Source of the DNA: Branchinecta lynchi
Taxonomy: Eukaryota; Arthropoda; Branchiopoda; Anostraca; Branchinectidae
Direction: 5' to 3'
NCBI GenBank assembly: GCA_023053575.1
Contig: JAKZAP010000014.1
Coordinates: 18,130,938 to 18,194,937, forward strand
Length of the DNA stretch: 64,000 nucleotides
The position numbers and the translations under genes are program-made. The number at the start of each line of letters is the position of its first letter. The stretch's first letter is position 1. Positions 34,201 through 46,200 of this stretch are shown here, piece after piece. A model generated the notes under the pieces. That model saw nothing but the letters and a program-made list of their open reading frames with translations, had not been told where the DNA came from and ran no database searches.

Positions 34201-37200
34201 GAATTACTACAAAGAAGAGGAGCTGACGGCGATCGTCACAGCCAAGCTGAAAAGCGACGCTCGGGATTTTGCTGATGGCAAGCAGTATGCCAAATTCGTG
34301 GACATGAAAAAGGATCTGCGCAATCGATTCCACAGACCAGCATTCTTTATTTATATATTTATTTCAAAATATAGCCAACTGGGGCTGCTACATAACAACT
34401 CATTTATATACACTAAGAAAACTAAAAAAAACAAATATGCTGAAGGCACGAAGCCTCCAACAAACAAAATACTCAATCAGGATGGGTCAACCCACTCGAA
34501 TCAGGATGGGTCAAACCCACAGTATTGTTCAGTGCTTCAGCTCTAATTCTTGTCGTTAGCAACAGAAGGTTATAGAAGGGACAAAACAGCTATAAGAGAG
34601 AATTCCTACATGCTAAACTGGCTCGCGAGACGAAACAAGCGGCATTTGAATAGAATAGAATAGTATTAGAATAGAATAGAATAGTAATTTATTCACTCAC
34701 ACTTTCACGGTTACAAAACCAAAATTGGTGAGCACTGTCATAACATAAACATTTAAAAGCACGTACAAACGGTCAAAGGCTATTTAAAATTTCAACAATC
34801 TTTGGTATAAAACTTGCCTTTCCCTTACATTGTTGTATGGGGGACGGAGAAACTCACTGTAGATGGGGTGCGAAATAAGTTTTTTTTTTACCGATCTCGA
34901 GGCATAGGTTCAGTCTCCGTTTCTCCAATGTATCAATTGTATATGTGCATTTATTGCGGTGTCAGACCGATTGTTTTCGCACCAAAGATACGCTCGACGT
35001 GTGGGTAAGCTCGACGTGGGGTAGTTTTCGCACCACAGATACGCTCGACGTGTGGGTAAGCTCGACGTGGGGTAGTTTTCGCACCACAGATACGCTCGAC
35101 GTGTGGGTAAGCTCGACGCTCGAAGCTCGACGTGGGGTAGTTTTCGCACCATATATACGCTCGACGTGTGGGTAAGCTCGACGTGGGGTAGTTTTCGCAC
35201 CACAGATACGCTGGACGTGTGGGTAAGCTCGACGCTCGAACCTCGACGTGTGGGTAGTTTGTTCAGTGGCGACCTGTGACGCGTGGCAGTGAGTGGATAC
35301 CGTGAAAATACGCAATCGGATAAAGACAGCATACTTTTATTGCTGAAAAATTTATAAAAATGTAATTTTTCTTTTTCACCCATCGTACAGGAAAGAGAAA
35401 AGGATGGAGTATATAAAAAAGAAAGTAGAAAAAACACAAAAAGATCACACAACAAGGGAATGAAAGCCTTTTTTGTAGCATCACGATGCACCCCAAGTTT
35501 GACGCCTCGCTGGTATGGGACCACCTTCTCAATCCAAGTGAATCAAGTCGGACCAGTGTTTACATGGCCGTTCCCACCATCTACGCCAAGTTACTAGAAA
35601 GCTTCGAGAAGCGATGGGGGTTCGATCCGAGCAAGCGGGATTTTGCCAGAGCGATGTGTCAGGAGAATGTGAGGCTGATGGTTAGTGGGTCTGCCCCCCT
35701 ACCCGTCCCTGTTTACGACCAATGGAAGGATTTGACAGGGCATAGTCTGTTGGAGCGGTATGGGATGACGGAGATTGGTATGGCGTTGTCAAATCCGCTG
35801 GATGGAGAACGAAAGCGAGGTGGGTCTTTTAAAACTGGATTAAAGGACACGTATTACTTATGATAGTAATGCTTTCTACTTGAGTAGTATTTCCATTCTT
35901 TCTCCCCCCTAAGATTGTTCACTTCATAAGTGTGTCCTACCTCTTCTGTTTGGAACACAGTGCAGTGTATCGCACTTGCCACGTTTTTTTCTTTACGTGA
36001 CATGTAATGCGCTTGATCGTTATTTCCCAGGAGCTTATTCGTCTGAGACCGGTTATGTAAATTTCGCCAAGATTGTCGTCCAAGCAAGGGACATGGAAAG
36101 AGGTTAAAAACAGCCAAAGTCGTTTGTAATTTTCTGTAAACATAGCTTAGTTGTAAAGTGGTCAACTATTTAAGAACAGCTGAGCAGAAACACTGTGTAG
36201 TGCGGGGTGTCCTTTAAGACTATTTTATTCCACTGGAAAAGGTCATAACGGAAATATTCTGTAACGTCAGCAGACGTTATGTATCGGTTGAAACTGCGCA
36301 TCCTTGTGTAAATGGTATGGACCTTGGGGGTCATGAAGCATCCTTTCAAGTAATTCGATCGTGGAATTTAATTTTGTGTGTGTTGTTTTCATGAAGCCCT
36401 TTTCTGTCTTTATGTCGTAGCAGCGATTGAGAAACCTTTAAAGTTTAACTGAAAAGCCAACTTATTTTTGTACCATTCAGCTGAACACACTACATTATTT
36501 GGATTGTGCTAAGGGACTTTTGATTTTCCACTATCTGCTCTAGTAGTGACGTTCTGAATGTCTGCAGCCGTCCCCACAACGCAAATTCTACTATTACGCG
36601 GAGAATTTGAATCTCAACACAAACGCGGCTTTTCAGTAGCCAGTGGTTATCTTGGTGCAGACTGCTTAGTGCCTGGACGGGCCTGAACACCAGTTTTGCA
36701 AATCTTTTTCGTCAAGTATACAACACAGGTACAGGAGTGCTGCGTGAAGCCGCCACCCTAAACTCCTATTTTTGGGAAATGACTTAGGAAAAAAGAGTAA
36801 AGGTTGAGATAAAATTCAGTGGAGTATCCTGAAAGGAAGCTTAGAACCTTCACTTTCTGCTGGTACCATAGTTTACTTGTAATTGTTCAAGGCTAAGCTG
36901 GAGAACACGAAAGAATATAGGCACCCAAGTGATCATGAAGTCGCCCACTTTGCTAAAAATAGTATTTTGCTACATGGTGAAGTTAGAGGCCAGCTGTTTG
37001 GTCAGAGAGGTTCCTTGACCTTTTGCAAATAACAAAATTTGCTGTTTTCTTGGAATTTGCATGATTTTTCTGGGGTTGGCAGCTTCATGATCCAAGGTGG
37101 CAGGATCATGTACCATGGCCAATTGGGGGGTGGGCGGTGCCATAGTAAGGGCAGCTTCATGCAACACTCCTGTACAAGCACATAGACGTACTACAAATCT

Positions 37201-40200
37201 GACAGAGAAATTCCACTATATTAAAATCGATTATTCGTGAATAGCGGAGCAACGAAGTAACGCATTTTCATCGGGTCTTCAATCGTATTTAAGTAAATAT
37301 GATGGGTAACTAGATTGTCCTATCTCAGCCCTTTTCGGTTAAACTTTAAGGGGGTAAGACACTCGAGAAACCATGCAACTGGAAGGAATGTATGATTACA
37401 CTCTTAAAAGGTGCAATAACACTAAGATACACATCTTTTTTTTAAATGATGCTCAAACTTCTGTGGTCTTTTCGTAAATAATAGTTGCGTTTTTTATCCG
37501 AATTCTCCTCGCGATTCTCCTCCGAATTCTCATATTTCGCGTTTTTTGACTATTCAGATGAAGTGAATTCTCCTTTTCTGGCGTTTTTGCCAGAATCGAG
37601 AAGTTGCTCCGATGGCGAATTTTCGATACTCCTCTCCGCGTTCTCCTCCCTGATTGGTCAACAGAGTACGGGTGCTCAATATGCATAAACACTTATACCG
37701 GGTTGCGAACGAGCTGCAAAATTAGTGTTTTTGTCAAAAGCGAGAATGGAGAAGTCAGAGGAGCAAAAACGGTAATTTGTACGAGAATCGAGACTTCAGA
37801 AGCGAGAATTCGGAACGGAGAATTCGGATCAAAAACGCAACTAATATATCGGAAACCCTGTTCACTGAGAGGATTAGGACAAGATGGCGCTTGAAACGGT
37901 CACAGCACTCTGTTAGTATTCTGTCAACCTTTCGTAACGTTATACACAAGGATGCGCACGTGTGTGTTAAATGTTGTAAAACTTCTGACAATATAAATAT
38001 GAACTCATAGAGCGTGTTCCAACCTTCTAACAATAGTAACTATTAGTTACTATTTTCGTTCCAACCTCGTAAAAAGTTACTACGATGACCGTTCCAACCT
38101 TCTAGAAATAGTAACTATTTACTCACAATGCTCGGGAGCGTAGTAAGCAAGGTAACTAAGCATGAGCAAGTTCCAGCCTTAATGGCAAAAAGCCAGAATT
38201 CGCGACGTCGTGCGTAGTAACTTCGGTAATTAGGATGGAACACGCTCATAATGTACTTACTTGTACTTGTAACGGGACCAGACGATTGCCGCCTCCCCCG
38301 GCTTCATGAGTTGCCGAACGGTGGTGTCCCAGTTGCCTCTATCGTGCGCCATCTCCTGGGCGAAATCTAGTCCCATCTACCCGATGAAAAATTTGTAGCC
38401 TGCGTAGTACTATGGTAGTAGTACGAAAACGTTGCATGTAATACTATGTAATAGCAAAGAATACCATCATTTAATGAGCCTCAGACTGGTCCAATCTTAT
38501 GTAGTAGTATCGAGTAGCATCCTGTCTTGCCATAGTAGCATCCAGTCTTGCTAATAGTAGCATATAGTAGTATGCAGTAACACGGTAGCCTTGAAGTAGA
38601 AGAATGTAGTAGCATCGTTAGTAATGCGTGCAACTTTTTCGTACTACTTTTTTTCATCGTGCATTTTTCATCGGATAGCCTACTGCCGATTCCTTAGTAG
38701 TGCGCCTTAGAAGAAATTGAACTAGTAAATTTCTCCTCGCAAATTGGCGTTTTTTCTCTTTCTAAGAGAGAAAAAAATACGTAAAAGTAGGAATAGAAAT
38801 AATAGCGTGACACATATTTTTGTATTTTTTTCTTTTCTTTTCTTTGACTCAGATACCGGCCGAGTAGGGTCATAATACGTAACAAAATAAACTACAAAAC
38901 TTTACGTATTAAGCAACGGAACAGGAAAGACTTTGCCACCCCATCACACTTCCCTAATACTACAGTAGCATACACATGCTACTGCCATGGCTGGCTGCCA
39001 TCTTCAACGAGTCGCTGCAATTGGGGCAACTGCCCTCTCTGTGGAAGAAAGCAACTGTCAGTCCAATATTCAAAGTAGGAATGCCCAGCGATCCTTCAAA
39101 CTACCGACCAATCAGTCTCACATGCATCCCCTGTACAATAATGGAATCCATCATCGCGGACCACTTAACAGAGCAGCCAGAAAAATCATCATGAAAAAGC
39201 AGTACGGATTTTTGAAAAGGAAAAGTGCTGAATCCCAATTACTTACTGCTGTAGAAGACTGGAGGTCCAGAATAGAAAAAGACTACCAGATTGACCTAAT
39301 TTTCGATTTAAAAATGCTTTTGACAAAGTTCCGCACAAGCGTCTGCTTCAGAAACTTAGACAGTATGGGCTAGGATCATTGGACACCCCAAATACCTTAC
39401 TTTCCTGGATACAAAAGTTGCGTTTTTTTGGATGTAGTTTCGGCGTAGTTTCGCTTAAAAGCCGTTTTATTTGTCCATTCCATTTGCTGTAGTTTCGAAC
39501 CTGAAACTACGGAGCTCAAACTACACCTCGCCGACGTAGTTTGGTGTAGTTTGACTTTTCGGAAACAAGAACTCAATAAAACGCAAGTAAGACAAAACAA
39601 GAGCCAAACTACAAACTTTGACGAAACAAAAGTGAATCCAATAAAACGCAACTAAAGCTTCATCTGCGGAAAATCTCAGTCAGTTGTCGTCGATGGTACC
39701 ACCAGTAACTGAACACAGACGCGGATGTCCTCTGTGGATTATTTCAAGGCTCTGTTCTAGGCCCTTTATTGTTCAATCTGTACATCAATGACCTTGTAGA
39801 CGGAATAGATTCTACTATTCTGCTGTATGCTGATGACACGAAGCTATACCGGGTAATCGAATCCCCTGAAGACTCACTGCAACTAGCTGATCTAGATACA
39901 ATAAATGAATGGATGGAAGTCTGGCTGATGGAAATCAACGCAACAAAAAGACACCTGATGACCCTAGGACGAACTAAATGGCCGTCATCTTATAAAATTG
40001 GGGACACCTTCCTAAGCAACAGCGATGAGGAGAGGGATTTCCACGGCCACTATGAACAGACCATTAGTTGCTGGTTTACTGCGAAGATCTTTTCAGTTTC
40101 ACAACGAGCACATGCTTACTACACTGTACACCTCGCTGGTAAGGCCGATTCTTGAATATGGGCACTGCTCAGTTAGACCCTTTTGCAGTAGAGACATTGA

Positions 40201-43200
40201 TGCCCTAGAGACTGTTCAGCGGCGGCTCACGAAATTCCGGCATAAACTGAGACATCTCCCATACGAGCAAAGGCTTAAAAGAAAACTCCCTACGCTGGCC
40301 TACCGTTTCCACAGGGGAGACCTCATTGAGATACACAAGCTATGCCACGGTATGTACGAAAACGCCGAAGCTGACGACATCCTCAACTTCAACTTTAACA
40401 ACTTACGCGGTCATAGCCTCAAACTCAACGCAGAGAGGTTCTGCAAAGATATTGGTCGGTGGAGTTTGAAAAACCGCGTGCCATCCCATTGGAATCAACT
40501 GCCCGAAGAAACAGCAAACTCTCCATCACTAAGCTGATTCAAGAAAGAAATTGATGGAATATTTCTTTCCCAAATGTACGACCCTAAATGTTTCATAAGA
40601 ACTTTGTAGAGACTTTGTGGCCTTTTCTTTGCAATATATTATTATTATTATTAATGTATGAGTTGCGTTCAAATAGTATATGGGTTGTGTTTTTGCAGAT
40701 ACCATAATATCTGATACCACGGTTTGTATTCGTTTTCGCAGTTACCGCGTGGTACCTGATACCATAGTCAAAAGGCGTTTTTGCAGTTATCGTGGTATCT
40801 GGCAAGGTACTGTGTGATATATGATATTCAGATACCGCAGTAACTGCGAAAAGGACTTTAGGACGTGGTATCAGATACGACGGTAACTGCAAAAACGACT
40901 AATTACAGATCAAGTTACCGTGTCCAGTCAACGCAACTAAGGTCTCACAGCCCGTGTGATACCAGTGGTCACGACATTTTCTCATATCCGATGTTTTCAG
41001 GTTCTGTTGGCACCCCTTTACCGGGGGTTAACGTTCGGATCGTCAAGTTTACTCAGTTGTCTCCAAATGGCCAGTACGAGGTCATCTGCACTGGCAACTC
41101 CAAGGGGACTACGATAGCTGCTGGGAGAAAAAGTCCTTATGTCGGTGAACTTCTAGTCAAAGGACCTTCAGTGTTTAAAGCATATTGGAACAAGCCGGAA
41201 GAAACTGCCAAGGAGTTTACGAATGACCGGTGGTTCCGGACGGGTAGGTTTCATAATTAACCGGGTAGCACATACAAAATGACTATTGGCCTTGTGTCTA
41301 AAAGGTCGTCGCGTGATGCATGTCTTTTATGTATTGGCTATTCAGTTTAAAAGGCCGAGATGTGCGGGGAAGCTTGGGTCCCTGCTGCATTAGGAATTTA
41401 ATTGGGATCGACTAAAAGCAGGAAAGGAAAGGCAGGAGAAAAGCAGGAAAGAATACTAAAACGAGGAAAGAATTACCAGGAACCGAGGATTCGAAAAACT
41501 GGCAAGCCCTTCCTCTGTTTAGTATCCCGTGAGGGGTCGGCAACTCCCATTTGTTAAAGTTCACCTTTTCCTCCTTTTAGTATTCGAAAAAACTGGCAAG
41601 CCTTTCCTCTGTTTAGTATCCCGTGAAGGCCCGGCTACTTCCATTTGCTAAAGTTCACCTTTTGCTCCTTTTAGTATTCGAAAAAATTGGCAAGCCTTTC
41701 CTAGTGCATATGTTGTATACCCAGTTTAAAGTCTTTTACCCCTAATTTGACCTGACCCGACCTCAGTTAATTACCAAGTTTCGTAATACACATGCATGGG
41801 ATTATAAGATAATAATTAAGATTCGAGGTATAAATACCTAGGTATGCGATAGAGTAGGGGAGTCACATTTCAGTTGCCTTTCAGTCACCTTTGAGTGAAT
41901 TTGGAGCTAGTGTTGTCATGAAATAAATGAACCTTTTGTCATACGATATTATAAGCTCATCGAAGATTTTGCTGATATATTCGTGCTGAACGACGATGAA
42001 CCACTTGGCAGATCTTCAACTTATCGTAACAAGATCGAGCTACAAGAAGGAGCAACACCATATCGAGGTCATCCATACCGCATCCCGCACGCCCTCAGGC
42101 AACAGACAGAGCAGCAACTTCGCCAGATGTTGAACCAAGGCATTATTCGCAAGTCTACTTCCGAGTGGGGAGTGTCATATAATATCGTATGACAAAGGTT
42201 CATTTATTTCATGACAACACTAGCTCCAAACTCACTCAAAGGTGACTGAAAGGCAACTGAAATGTGACTTCCCTACTCTATCGCATACCTAGGTATTTAT
42301 ACCTCGAATCTTAATTATTATCTTATAATCCCATGCATGTGTATTACGAAACTTGGTAATTAACTGAGGTCGGGTCAGGTCAAATTAGGGGTATAAGACT
42401 TTAAACTGGGTATACAACATATATTCTTGAAAAAAAAATGCGACCTCGCATTTACAACTAAAACTAAAATTTTACAAAGCGATTTATCTTGGAGGGGACA
42501 CCAAGATATGGATCAACACAAAATTTTGTACAAACTATTTACAAATTGATTTATCTTGGAGGGGACACCAAGATAGGGGTCAACAAAAACAATTTTACAA
42601 GCTATTTACAGGATTTAAGGACTTGAGGTAAGCGAATAGAGTGAAGACAACAAAAACACTAATATTTATATATATTTCCAAATAGCTTTGTTGGCTTTCT
42701 GTCTCTTGCTGGTCGTCTTCTTGCTTCTGGCTGAGGTACTGGAAATGGTGACCCTGCTGATCTTGGCTGTTGCGTTATGACCGGACGTACTGGCGTTGAA
42801 ATCATCGGTGATTCCAGGAGTGATGAACGGGATAATTCAAGCTGAGGCTGGATGTGCTTGACAGTTGACTTGGCTGCAGGCTTGTCTTCGCCATTGTACT
42901 GCCAGCAAGATTCAGGAACGGGCTTCAGTAAATTTACGTGGACTTTCCTCTGCTTCCCTGTTTCCTCGTCGGTGATGATGTAGTTGTAGTCGCTGCAGAC
43001 TTTGGAGATGGTGTAAGGACCTTCGTACTCAGACTGTAGTCTTGAAGATATTCCTTGAAGTGGAACTACACGACGACACCAGAGACGCGATCTCCCATGT
43101 TGAAATGCTGGAGTTCGGCTTGACGATCGTAATATTGCTTCTGGTACTGGTGGTATTCTTCGGTTCGTCTCGCTGCTTCTTCTCGTGCCTTCTTCACTCC

Positions 43201-46200
43201 ATAAGAGACTCGGCCGACGTAGTCTTCGATGTGAAACCAACTGTAGTCTTCCTCTGTGGTATGTCTTCCGAAAATGACTTCATGAGGAAACTTTCCGTCT
43301 CGGTGGAACATCAGGTAGAACGGTGTTTCTCCAGTGGCTTTGTTGGGGCTGTTATTGAGTGAATAGACAATGAATGGTAGGTAAAGATGCCAGTGACGAT
43401 GATTCTTCTGAATGAACTTGGCAAGGGCTGCCTTTAAGTCGCGGTGAATCCTCTCCAATTTGCCATTGGTTTGTGGGTGGTAAGTGGTTGTGCGGAGACG
43501 TTTCACGTCGAGCTTCGCGTAGATTTCTTCGAGTAGACTACTCATGAAGTTCTTCCCTTGATCAGATAGAATGGCTTCAGGGATACCAAATTTCATGAAA
43601 ACGTTGTTGACGAGCACCTCGGCTACTGTTGCTGCGTCTTGCTTCTTCAGTGGAAAGGCCAACAGATAACCAGATAAGTGGTCCATGCATGTGAGGATAT
43701 AGCGGTGTTGCTTGGAGCTCGTCGGCTGAATTTCTCCAACGATGTCAACGGCAATTCTCTTGAATGGCTCAGTCGTGATTGGCAACGGCTTCAGTGGTGC
43801 TCTCTTCGGATTCCGCTTGCTGTGACCGATGGACTGGCAGACGTGACAGTGCTTGACGAAATCTTCGGTGTCATCATGCATTACTGGCCAGTAGAAAAGC
43901 TTTCGAAGAATCTTGTAGAGACGTTCAATCCCTTGATGTGATCCGACAGGAGTAGAGTGGTACGCGGCCAAAACTTCGTTGCGAAGGGATGTTGGCACAA
44001 CTAGGAGCTTTTCATCTGTTCGGAACCTTGTTGAATGCTTCGGTCGTCTGAAGAGTAGATCATCTTGCAGTATGTATTTTGAGGCTTCGCTGTCCTGTTG
44101 ACTCGTGATGATGGCACGACGGATTCGACTGACATCTTGATCACGCTTCTGTTCGGCGACCCAGCGGCGCTTCATGGCTGGCTCTTCGAGACAGACTTCT
44201 GCAAGGTTGACTTGTTGGATACGGCTAAGAGCATCAGCGTCGCTGTGAAGTTGTCCAGATTTGTGCTTAATTGTCATCAGTCCGGCGTAGTCTTGAATCT
44301 TGAGTGCCCATCGCTGTAGTCGTTGATTTGCAGAAACTGACTTCTGGAGATAGGAAAGTCCTTTGTGATCGGTAACTACGTCGAACTGCCTTCCGTAGAC
44401 ATATTCCCTGAAGTGGTCCAGTGCGTAGATTAGGCAGAGGCATTCCTTTTCCGTGGTGGTGTAGTTTAATTCGGCTTTGCTTAGTTGACGGCTAGCATAG
44501 GCGACTGGATGTGGTTGACCATTTTGTTTAAGCAGAAGAACTGCTCCAAGGGCATAGTTGCTGGCATCGACATGGATGACGTATTCAGCATGGGCTGAGA
44601 AGTCTGGTCGAGCGAGGACTGGAGCGTTGACTAGCAGTCGCTTGAGTTCATCGAAACTTGCTTGGCACTGTTCGTCGAAGTAAAACTGGACACCCTTATG
44701 TGTGAGGCGAGTAAGTGGTGCGGCTATCTTGCTGAAATCCTTAATGAATCGGCGGTAGAATCCGGCTAGGCCCAAAAAGCTTCGGACCTGCTTCTCGTTT
44801 GCTGGGGCAGGAAATTTGACGATGGTACTGATTTTCTCTTCATCGACGGCGATTCCTTCGCGAGATATGCAGTGTCCAAGGAGCTTGATTTCAGGAACGG
44901 CAAGTTGGGTTTTTTCAGGTCGGATGCGGAGGTTGTGATCTCGCAGGCGCTGGAACAGATCCCTCGTGTAACGCAGAAAATCGGCGAAAGTCTCTCCATG
45001 AAAGTTGACGTCGTCCTGATAGGCATCAGTATTTGTTAACCCTTCAATGACAAGTGACATCAATCGCTGGAACGCTTGTCCACTCGTACGTAGACCTTGG
45101 GGCGTAACGGTGTATTCGTACTGATTGTCCCATGTCACGAAGGCAGTGTACTGGCATGAGTCTGGATGTAGCTCTTGCTGAAAGAATCCATGTCCAAGAT
45201 CGCACTTTCCGAAAAACTTTGAACGGCTGAAGCTTTCCAAGATTGTTGAAATCCTCGGCAAAGGATGGATGTTGTTGTAACGGGTCCGGAGATTGAGCTG
45301 GCGAAAATCGGTGACGATTCTGATGCGTCCATCTTTCTTTCGCTCCTTCTTGTAGCTCGATCTTGTTACGATAAGTTGAAGATCTGCCAAGTGGTTCATC
45401 GTCGTTCAGCACGAATATATCAGCAAAATCTTCGATGAGCTGTCGCAGCTGGGCTTCTTGATCACGCGAGCTGTGGCTGAAATCGAATCGGGACTGGAGC
45501 TGACGTTTTCGTTCAGGGGAGAACCAATCGTAACTGGTTGATGCTTGCTGGTGGAATTGCGCTGCTGAGTCGTTGGTTGACGGTCGGCTTAGCTGTTCTT
45601 CAGTCACAAGTTGAACACTTGCCCACTTCAAACTTGGATACAGTTTCATCGGTCGGCTGGTCGTGTTGAATACTGGAATCTCGATTCGGCCAAGATAGTT
45701 CACTTCGGCGACACAATCGACACAGGAACCTTGTCGGCGAGGCTGTATGATGACTTGTCTCCCGGCGTAACGTCTGTCGAGCTGCAAAACGACCGGCTTC
45801 GATGTCCATGGCTTAATGTAGTTGAAGGACTGGACGGTTGCCTGCGTATCGAAGAACATGGAATGGACATTGCTCCCGATGTAGAGTTTTTCTTCGGCGA
45901 TGTTGAGCGTAATGCTGTGCTGACGAATAGCATCTGAACCGAGCAGAACGGTGAACTTCAGGAACTTGCGGTCAACCAGAAGGAATCGTTGGCGAAAACG
46001 CTGCTTTCCGATGAAGAAATCGATGACTGCCTCACCTGAAGACTGGACTGAATGACCGGCGAACGAACGTAGCTCTGTACTGGCATTCTTCTTGAGACTG
46101 ACGATATCGGCTTCAGGAATCATGTGAAAGATGTCGCTTCGTAGCAGAGACACTTCACTTCCGGTGTCAAGGACGGCAAACGTAGACACTTGCGAAAAAC

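Noticed and set aside
34910..35524. A 204-codon minus-strand protein with repeated Thr/Arg/Ser-rich segments
   Set aside because: It is the 51-bp tandem array read in an open frame; it has no domain and overlaps an ACSF3 exon on the other strand.
43678..44319. Plus-strand open frames across the Gypsy pol gene
   Set aside because: They are antisense shadows of a strongly supported minus-strand pol.
45044..45324. C-terminal 90-odd codons of the Gypsy protease frame
   Set aside because: After the RT deletion this frame is antonymous to pol coding (out of frame) and shows no motif; it is read-through.
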